In this document: positions 1-6,320 of the stretch, in pieces
How the letters are laid out: every line of letters starts with the position of its first letter
Position numbering within the stretch: the first letter of the stretch is position 1
From: Bacteroidales bacterium
GTDB lineage: Bacteria; Bacteroidota; Bacteroidia; Bacteroidales; FEN-979
Length of the DNA: 64,000 bases
Assembly (NCBI GenBank): GCA_023231065.1
Contig: JALNWE010000002.1
Span: forward strand, 43,981 to 107,980
Direction of reading: 5' to 3'
Notes under the pieces: generated by a model
The model's input: the letters and a program-made list of their open reading frames with translations, nothing else
What the model was told of the DNA's origin: nothing
The model's database searches: none
Position numbers and translations under genes: made by a program

Positions 1-1882
1 ACCGCAAAAAACTGAAATAGCCACCATCATCCCTGAAGAGGCGCTGTATTTCACCGTTTATGGCTGGAGCAATTCATCCCGTTTCACGCAACGTTTTCAA
101 AATAAAGCTCCCCGCGAAGAAAGCTTCACGGGTTATCAGAGCCCTGCAACCCGTCTTTCAAGACAATACCTGATTTCTGTCAACGACTATTTCCTGCCTT
201 GGGCTGACCGGGAAGGGGGTATATTTGTTATTAATGATTCCAAAAACTCAACAGAAATACCTTACGCGGCCATTCATTGCGGCGATGAAAAGAGCGCCTT
301 ATCTCATCTGGGAAAGTTGGCAAAAATTACCGGAATAAAAATGGACTCCGGACTTTATAAAGGACAACGATTCTATAAAATGGCGCTTTCAGGATTTCTC
401 CCGGCCATCTTCGGGGAAATGTTCAGCAAAGTCGATCCGAAATGTTTCACTATATTGAATGGGTATCTTATTTTCGGATCTTCTCCAAAAGACCTGGAAC
501 CTGTGATTGAAGCCTGGCAAAAAAATACCACACTGGCAAAAGACCCGATCTACATCGATTTCGCCGCTGATTTGAATGAGAAATCAAATGTTTATTGTTT
601 TTTCAACACCCGTAATGCAATCCAGCACCTTAATGCTATTTTAAGCCCGGACCTGGCCAGCCAGTTGAATCCGGTGATGGACAGCATAAAAAAATTCGAA
701 TCAGTGGCTTTTCAATATTCAAATATGGATGGCTTGTTTTATTCGAACATCGTGCTGCGGTATGATCCTAACCTGGGGAAGGAAGGGCCTTTGGAATGGC
801 AGGCCAGGCTCGATACCAATATAACCGGACGTCCCAGGATAATCCAGACCGCACCATCCAGGCCCCCTGTGGTTATGGTGACCGATGAGGCAAACAATCT
901 TTATATGATTAATGCCGATGGAAGTATTGCCTGGAAACTTCATCTGATGGGCGATCTGAAGGGGGAAATTCATCCCTTGCATCTGCCTGGCAATGATTCT
1001 CTCTTCCTTATTTTCAATACCGGTACACACCTTTATCTTGTAAAAGAAAATGGTCAGTTTGCTGATAAATACCCTATGCGGTTCCCACTGAATGCCACCA
1101 ATGGCATTACAGTCGTTGATCATGGCAAAGGTCGGGAATTCAGCATACTCGTTGCATTTCAGGATCACAGGGCCTATCATTTTACCCTCGACGGAATATC
1201 CATCACCAACTGGGATCGACCCAATCTGAAAGAAGAAATTGATCAACCGATTGACTACCTGAGAATCAGAGGCCATGACTATTTTTTTATTACAGGGGAA
1301 CAGGGCCATGTCCTGATTGCTGATGAAACAGGCGCTAACCAAATCACATCAGGTCTAAAATTCCTGCATGCCAAAGGATCGGGGTTTTATCTTAACCGGA
1401 CCAATAAAAAGGGACTTTTTCTAACCACTAATCCCGATGGGAAAGTGCTCATTATCCAGGAAAACGGAATTTTTACCGAAGTCGGTTTGAATCTCTATTC
1501 AAAGGAATACCGCTTTTTTTATGAAGATATCTCGGGGAGTGGACAGCCTGAATTGATTTTCACCGATAAAAACAGAATAGATTACTATCAGCGTACCTTT
1601 GAACTTCTTTACTCTTATTCTTTTCGAAGGGAAATAACCATGCCTCCATTCCTGATCCGGGTACCTGGCGAAAAAGTGATGATAGGAGTTGTTACTCCGG
1701 AAACCAATGAATTGTTCTTGTTTGATCAGAATGGAAAACGGGAACTGAAATCGGGAATCCGGGGAAACACTGCATTCGATATAGGATATCTTCAAAATCC
1801 AACGCTGAAGAGCCTTGTGGTCGGCTCCGGTAAATACCTCAGGAACTACCGTTTACCGGAGCTTCAGGATAGACCCCGGTGA
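1..1882 (+). CDS. Unknown protein with propeller-like C-terminal half (5' end outside window)
   Basis: The reading frame is open from base 2 with no stop, so the gene begins left of the window; about 626 residues are visible. I do not recognise the family with certainty. The first part resembles the long exported or membrane-anchored Bacteroidota proteins annotated with DUF3352. The second half has recurring beta-strand segments of the type DGSIAWKL, NGQF and QNGKREL, like a PQQ/WD-type beta-propeller. No catalytic motif is visible. The last 30 bases overlap the 3' end of the convergent glucosaminidase gene. Coding is certain; function is unknown. Confidence 0.75.
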   Translation, partial: PQKTEIATIIPEEALYFTVYGWSNSSRFTQRFQNKAPREESFTGYQSPATRLSRQYLISVNDYFLPWADREGGIFVINDSKNSTEIPYAAIHCGDEKSALSHLGKLAKITGIKMDSGLYKGQRFYKMALSGFLPAIFGEMFSKVDPKCFTILNGYLIFGSSPKDLEPVIEAWQKNTTLAKDPIYIDFAADLNEKSNVYCFFNTRNAIQHLNAILSPDLASQLNPVMDSIKKFESVAFQYSNMDGLFYSNIVLRYDPNLGKEGPLEWQARLDTNITGRPRIIQTAPSRPPVVMVTDEANNLYMINADGSIAWKLHLMGDLKGEIHPLHLPGNDSLFLIFNTGTHLYLVKENGQFADKYPMRFPLNATNGITVVDHGKGREFSILVAFQDHRAYHFTLDGISITNWDRPNLKEEIDQPIDYLRIRGHDYFFITGEQGHVLIADETGANQITSGLKFLHAKGSGFYLNRTNKKGLFLTTNPDGKVLIIQENGIFTEVGLNLYSKEYRFFYEDISGSGQPELIFTDKNRIDYYQRTFELLYSYSFRREITMPPFLIRVPGEKVMIGVVTPETNELFLFDQNGKRELKSGIRGNTAFDIGYLQNPTLKSLVVGSGKYLRNYRLPELQDRPR

Positions 1883-2800
1883 AGGCTCTACCCCATGCGG
1901 AATGCCATTCCTTTTATACAGCATTTTCAATTTAATTCCGTAAAGTTGTGAAATCCGGTACAACGTTTCACCATCGGTTACCTGGTGAGTTGCAACAGCT
2001 CCTTTTCTGCGTTTGGGCTGCAGGTATACGATTTGTCCTGGTTCCAGCGCCGAAGAATGAGTCAGGTCATTGTAACGCATCAATCGCTTTTCAGAAATAT
2101 AAAAATCGTGGGAAAGGATTGATAGATTATCACTTCTCCGGGCAATGGTCATCTGGAGCTCATTGTTTGCAAATACTTTCCTGTTATCCGGCCCTACAGC
2201 ATACAGCTGAAAACGGCGAAGCCATGGTTGCGTAACAGGATCGTCAAAGTCCTCATCACTTTTCTTTAATGCCTCAGCATATAAAGGATTATCGAATTGG
2301 TACAGGGAATAGGTTTCGATAATTTTTATCAGGCTCTCAGCATATTTCGGATTGGTTGCATAACCAGCTTTTTGCAGTCCTGTTGCCCATCCTTTATAAT
2401 CTGTAATGGTCAGATTGAATAAATCCCTGTACCGGTCCCGTTGTGTCAGAAAGAAAGAATGGTCCCTGAAAGAATCAAAAGGATTTTCATATTTCCTGAA
2501 ACACTCGTTGGGACGGTCATCATCTTCATAATAGGTTTCCCCGAACCACTCTTTATGACATTTGATGCCAAAATGATTATTGGCTTCCTTAGCCAGTGGG
2601 CTTTGCCCCGCTCTTGATTCATGGATCCCCTGAGCCAATGTAACACTGGCCGGTATATGGTATTCCATCATCTCCTGGATGGCAATTTCTTTATAAGTCT
2701 GGACATACTTCTCAACAATTTTTTGATACTCCGTTGATTGTGAAAAACCACCGGTAACAAAAAAAATGAAGGGCAACAAACAAATCAATATTTTATTCAT
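1853..2800 (-). CDS. Exported glucosaminidase-domain peptidoglycan hydrolase with LysM
   Basis: A 315-residue protein with a signal peptide (about residues 1-21, hydrophobic core ILICLLPFIFFVTG). A glucosaminidase (FlgJ/Auto-like) domain spans about 35-165. It carries the motif QGIHESRAG, in which Glu61 is the likely catalytic acid, followed by NNHFGIKC. The C-terminus (about 270-313) is a LysM repeat (VTDGETLYRISQLYGIK) that binds peptidoglycan. It should cleave the MurNAc-GlcNAc glycan strand in the periplasm. Its start overlaps the end of the MurD-like gene by 8 nt, so it is probably translated from the same mRNA as murL and murD. Its 3' end overlaps the convergent gene by 30 nt. Confidence 0.88.
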   Translation of the reverse strand: MNKILICLLPFIFFVTGGFSQSTEYQKIVEKYVQTYKEIAIQEMMEYHIPASVTLAQGIHESRAGQSPLAKEANNHFGIKCHKEWFGETYYEDDDRPNECFRKYENPFDSFRDHSFFLTQRDRYRDLFNLTITDYKGWATGLQKAGYATNPKYAESLIKIIETYSLYQFDNPLYAEALKKSDEDFDDPVTQPWLRRFQLYAVGPDNRKVFANNELQMTIARRSDNLSILSHDFYISEKRLMRYNDLTHSSALEPGQIVYLQPKRRKGAVATHQVTDGETLYRISQLYGIKLKMLYKRNGIPHGVEPSPGSILKLR

Positions 2801-4229
2801 GTCGTATTACCAATTCCCTGAAACGTTTTCCCCGCTCCTCGAAGTTCTTGAATTCATCATAGCTGGCTGCCGCGGGAGAAAGCAGGCAACAATACCCAGG
2901 CCGGGTTTCCCGAAAGGCGATTTCCCTGAAATTGTCAAACCGGTTGATGTAAAACAGTTTTTTATGACAGAAATCAAGTTGCTCAATATTTTCACCAATC
3001 CTTTTCCCTGCCGCACCCACCAGGATGAGGTTCCGGATGGACGAATGGCACAGGAATCCAGCTAGTCCAGAATAATCGATCCCGCGGTCGAACCCTCCTG
3101 CAATAAGGGTATCCACCATTGGAATTGCCTTTATTGCTTCCATGCAGGCTTCCGGAATAGTCGCAATTGAATCATTATAAAAATGGATTGACCGGTTTTC
3201 ACCCACATACTCCAGCCGATGTGCCAATCCCTTGAAAGTAGAAATTCCATCTTCAATGTTTTCATGGGAAACGCCAGAAAGTATGGCAACATTGATTGCA
3301 GCTAAAATATTTTTAAGGTTATGATCTCCACGGAGGAACCGTTCCTGATGAATTTTCCACACGGGGATGATCCTTTTTCCATCAGAAAAACAGAGCATTC
3401 CTCCTTTTATGAAACCGCCCGGAGCGTACTCCTGTTGCAAGGAAAAAGGATAGCTTTTTCTTACAGCCGAATAGGGCGCTATCTTTTCAGATACAAGCAC
3501 GTCGTCCGCATTGAATATCAACAGATCCTCCGCGGTTTGAAATTTTGTAATGTTGATTTTGGCCAACTGATATGCTTCAAATCCGGAATAGGCATCAAGA
3601 TGCTCCTGATATAGGTTCAAAACAATGGCAACGTGAGGGCCAATAGTAATATATTCAAGCTGATGGGAAGATAGTTCAAATACAATTTTTGTCCATGAGG
3701 CGATCCGGTCAATAAAATGAAAAGCCGGATTTCCGATATTACCCAGCAGGACCGAATCTTCGCCAGCTGTCTGAAAAATATGATGGATCAGGCTGCTGGT
3801 AGTACTTTTACCCTTCGTCCCGGTCACACCGATAATTTGCGTTGAGTAAGCCTGGAGAAAAAGGTCAGTCTGTGAAGTGATCCTTTGGCGAGGAATTCCG
3901 GAAGTACTTGGAGAAGAATTTTCCGTAAAACACTGAATGGCGCTATTTTCCACAAACTGCCAGATTGGGATCCCTGGTGATCTCATAATGAAATCATATT
4001 CCGATATCCTTTCAAGATAATCATCGCCGGTGATAAAAGTCAGGTTCCTGTCTTCCCTGATGATAGGATTTTCACGAATGGCAGGATCCTTATCGGCAAT
4101 GGCCAGTGGTTTATCCGGAAAAATCCGGCGTAACACCGTGTAACTGGACTGGCCTTCCCGTCCAAATCCGAGAAGGACCAACGATTTGCCGGTAAATTTA
4201 TTTCTGATCAGGTCAAGCATTCCGGACAT
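2793..4229 (-). CDS. murD2: MurD-family ligase, likely MurD2 (UDP-MurNAc-L-Ala--L-glutamate ligase)
   Basis: A 478-residue Mur ligase. The ATP-binding loop GVTGTKGKS is at 134-142, and the central and C-terminal domains carry HRLEYVG (337-343) and GGFDRGID (378-385). Canonical MurD has NDSKATN where this protein has NDSIATIPE (352-360). As I recall, the Ile-containing form resembles Xanthomonas MurD2, which adds L-Glu instead of D-Glu to UDP-MurNAc-L-Ala. The strongest argument is context: the start overlaps by 17 nt the 3' end of a gene recognisable as murL, the epimerase that converts the resulting L-Glu to D-Glu. A second in-frame ATG lies 9 nt downstream (at 4220). A roughly 25-residue loop at 90-115 looks like an insertion. 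Cytoplasmic. A conventional D-Glu-specific MurD is the alternative. Confidence 0.8.
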   Translation of the reverse strand: MSGMLDLIRNKFTGKSLVLLGFGREGQSSYTVLRRIFPDKPLAIADKDPAIRENPIIREDRNLTFITGDDYLERISEYDFIMRSPGIPIWQFVENSAIQCFTENSSPSTSGIPRQRITSQTDLFLQAYSTQIIGVTGTKGKSTTSSLIHHIFQTAGEDSVLLGNIGNPAFHFIDRIASWTKIVFELSSHQLEYITIGPHVAIVLNLYQEHLDAYSGFEAYQLAKINITKFQTAEDLLIFNADDVLVSEKIAPYSAVRKSYPFSLQQEYAPGGFIKGGMLCFSDGKRIIPVWKIHQERFLRGDHNLKNILAAINVAILSGVSHENIEDGISTFKGLAHRLEYVGENRSIHFYNDSIATIPEACMEAIKAIPMVDTLIAGGFDRGIDYSGLAGFLCHSSIRNLILVGAAGKRIGENIEQLDFCHKKLFYINRFDNFREIAFRETRPGYCCLLSPAAASYDEFKNFEERGKRFRELVIRHE

Positions 4230-5598
4230 CTGATAAAAGAATCATAAATTCAGGTAAAAGAAAATGATCGCGCCCTATCTGGCTCAACGCATCCCGGAAA
4301 TCAAGATCCCGGTATTGATCATATTGTGATGAGCTGCGGTACCATGCTAATAGGGCGGGTAATTCCTCCTGACCATGACGACGTAAGATTTCGCACAACG
4401 CCAGGTTGACTTCATTTATCGTCCCCACACAGTCGAATGGCTTTTCATGGGCGATGCCGGCCAACTGATCAAAATATAGTTTCATCTCCGGATCATTGGC
4501 ATCCAATAAATTTTTTCCGAAAATCGCGATCAACTTCTCCTGGGTAAGAAACGGGGACAAAATAATATAAGTGAACAGACATTTCGCACATCTTCCGCAC
4601 CATGAATCTGTTTTGCTTCCGACATTACAGCTTCGGAAAACCTTATGATATGCCGTAAAACCAGAAAAAAGGGAAGCGATCTGCAGTTCATTCAACGGAC
4701 GTAAAAAACTGAAATAATTTATTCCAGGCGCAATGGACTCATTCACATATTTTCTGTAATCTCCTTCAAACACCAAGGATTTGGAATATTGATGGTTAAT
4801 GGTAGTCCCTTCGATGGTCGCTTCATTGGCGCTGGATTCGTTCGACAGGGCAACGTGCCTCCGGCTTGTCATGATGGATGCCAGCGTGGTATAAAAAGCC
4901 AATAAAGCCGAGAAGGGGGTATGCCCGTTTAAAAAGCCTTCCTCATTTAGTTTTAGCAATAAAGGATCAAGGGTACGGATGATCTCAAAACATTCATCCC
5001 TCCGGTAACCCCCTGCGAAAATCGTTTCCAGACTGGCTCCGCGCGGATTCATAATCAGCGGGATACAATCCCGCTGGGGCCCCAGGATCTCTAATGTTAC
5101 CGAAGAATCTTTCCCGCCTCCGACAGGGATAATCACTCCATCAGATAGTAGAAACCCTGCAACAGGGGGAAGCTTGCCGGATGCCATTTTTACCTGCATG
5201 AAACTTTCCTCCTTTTCCGTTATTGAATTCAAGTAGAAAAATTCACCCAGGCCATGAAAGTAAAGTTTCTTCCACCAAGCCACCTGTTCAGGGGAAATGG
5301 CAAAAGGATAGAGTATTACAGTAGGGGAACAGGTCACCTTCCAGTAACTGATCAACTCGATCATCCCAATATTGAAAAGGATGTTATCAAGTTTACCAGC
5401 GATGGAGGCATCAGGCAGAAAACAGGACTTCCGCGGAATAAAAAAAGAAGGCTTGAAATAATACCGGTCTGAAAGGTTGAAGGTGTATTGAACATGAAGT
5501 CCGGCTTTGCTAAGAGAATATTCCTGTTTTTCAAAAGCAAAAAAAGGAAATTCAAGTCGTAGCTCAAGAAATTTTGCCTGCCGGTTCGATTTCACCAT
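4213..5598 (-). CDS. murL: MurL-like UDP-MurNAc-L-Ala-L-Glu epimerase
   Basis: A 461-residue cytoplasmic protein. A PP-loop-type ATP motif PVGGGKDSS lies at 158-166. SNESSANEAT (252-261) follows, and a cysteine cluster SWCGRCAKC (332-340, Cys334/337/340) comes later. This architecture matches the MurL family described in Xanthomonas, which uses ATP to epimerise the terminal L-Glu of UDP-MurNAc-L-Ala-L-Glu to D-Glu and so replaces MurI. It is the first gene of a minus-strand operon with the MurD-like ligase (17-nt overlap) and a peptidoglycan hydrolase. A TAATTTTG -7 element on the minus strand at 5630-5637 gives a leader of about 25 nt. Assignment rests on motif recognition plus linkage; generic PP-loop enzymes are the alternative. 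Confidence 0.8.
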   Translation of the reverse strand: MVKSNRQAKFLELRLEFPFFAFEKQEYSLSKAGLHVQYTFNLSDRYYFKPSFFIPRKSCFLPDASIAGKLDNILFNIGMIELISYWKVTCSPTVILYPFAISPEQVAWWKKLYFHGLGEFFYLNSITEKEESFMQVKMASGKLPPVAGFLLSDGVIIPVGGGKDSSVTLEILGPQRDCIPLIMNPRGASLETIFAGGYRRDECFEIIRTLDPLLLKLNEEGFLNGHTPFSALLAFYTTLASIMTSRRHVALSNESSANEATIEGTTINHQYSKSLVFEGDYRKYVNESIAPGINYFSFLRPLNELQIASLFSGFTAYHKVFRSCNVGSKTDSWCGRCAKCLFTYIILSPFLTQEKLIAIFGKNLLDANDPEMKLYFDQLAGIAHEKPFDCVGTINEVNLALCEILRRHGQEELPALLAWYRSSSQYDQYRDLDFRDALSQIGRDHFLLPEFMILLSDVRNA

Positions 5599-5608
5599 AA
5601 AATGGTAT

Positions 5609-5616
5609 TATATTTG
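5609..5616 (+). promoter_or_regulatory. Bacteroidota -7 element for yqgE
   Basis: TATATTTG matches TAnnTTTG exactly. The predicted transcription start is near 5621, about 34 nt upstream of the yqgE ATG. It lies within a few bases of the divergent murL start site, so the two promoters overlap. Confidence 0.5.
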
Positions 5617-5629
5617 TGTCAATAGCCAT

Positions 5630-5637
5630 CAAAATTA
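5630..5637 (-). promoter_or_regulatory. Bacteroidota -7 element for murL operon
   Basis: On the minus strand this reads TAATTTTG, a full match to TAnnTTTG. The predicted start of transcription is near 5625, about 27 nt before the murL ATG. No clear -33 box was found. Confidence 0.5.
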
Positions 5638-5654
5638 CAAAATTTGAAGACGCT

Positions 5655-6215
5655 ATGGATAAACCACTGATAAAACCCAAACAAGGAATCATTCTTATAT
5701 CGGAACCTTCCCTCCGGGATTTTTATTTTCGCCAGTCCGTGGTATTATTAGCTGAACACAACGAAGAGGGAACCTTTGGAGTGATTATCAATAAACCCAT
5801 TGAAGCGCGTATCAGGGATGTCATCAAGGACTTTCCAGATAAAGATATGCCCGTGTACTTGGGAGGCCCCGTAAAAACAGACAGTATCTTTTTCATTCAT
5901 ACCCGCCGGAATATTGATCATAGTCTTCCGATCATGCGTGGATTATACTGGGGAGGCGATATTGATGTAATACGTAACCTGCTCGAAAATGATGAGTTGA
6001 CCGACCGGGATATCCGCTTTTTCGTAGGGTATTCGGGCTGGCATCCCAATCAGCTTGATCGTGAGATCCTCGAAAAATCATGGATCCTCTCGCATACCAC
6101 GGTTTCTGAAGTGATCAGGGCTGATTCTGAAAAACTCTGGAGCAACCACCTGAAAAGCATGGGTAAGGATTATGCAATCTGGGCAAATTTCCCGATCGAT
6201 CCGACGTTTAACTGA
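5655..6215 (+). CDS. YqgE/AlgH family protein (UPF0301)
   Basis: A 186-residue protein, the usual length of the YqgE/AlgH family. The N-terminal pattern KPKQGIILISEP, then FRQSVVLLAEHNEEGTFGVIINKP and YLGGPV, is diagnostic. The biochemical role of the family is not settled. I chose the ATG at 5655: the frame stays open back to a GTG at 5616, but that codon overlaps the -7 promoter element and the extra residues do not match the family. It is divergent from murL and upstream of the hpd operon. Confidence 0.88.
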   Translation: MDKPLIKPKQGIILISEPSLRDFYFRQSVVLLAEHNEEGTFGVIINKPIEARIRDVIKDFPDKDMPVYLGGPVKTDSIFFIHTRRNIDHSLPIMRGLYWGGDIDVIRNLLENDELTDRDIRFFVGYSGWHPNQLDREILEKSWILSHTTVSEVIRADSEKLWSNHLKSMGKDYAIWANFPIDPTFN

Positions 6216-6220
6216 CGGGG

Positions 6221-6246
6221 AACAGGATGCGAAAACAGGATGCGAA
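6221..6246 (+). repeat. Tandem 13-bp direct repeat upstream of hpd promoter
   Basis: AACAGGATGCGAA occurs twice with no spacer (6221-6233 and 6234-6246). It ends 17 nt before the TATATTTG element, so it would cover about -55 to -30. It could be an operator for the hpd genes; a chance duplication cannot be excluded. Confidence 0.6.
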
Positions 6247-6263
6247 ATTTTGTATAATTATCC

Positions 6264-6271
6264 TATATTTG
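6264..6271 (+). promoter_or_regulatory. Bacteroidota -7 element for hpdBCA
   Basis: TATATTTG is a full match to TAnnTTTG. The predicted transcription start is near 6276, giving a 45-nt leader to the first in-frame ATG (6321) or about 111 nt to the ATG at 6387. Confidence 0.5.
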
Positions 6272-6320
6272 TCATGGGATATATGAATGCGATAGGATAA
6301 TAAGTTAAGCCATTAAACGG

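Noticed and set aside
719..1342. Minus-strand 207-codon frame inside the first gene
   Set aside because: It lies antisense to a clearly coding frame and shows no domain or codon pattern of its own.
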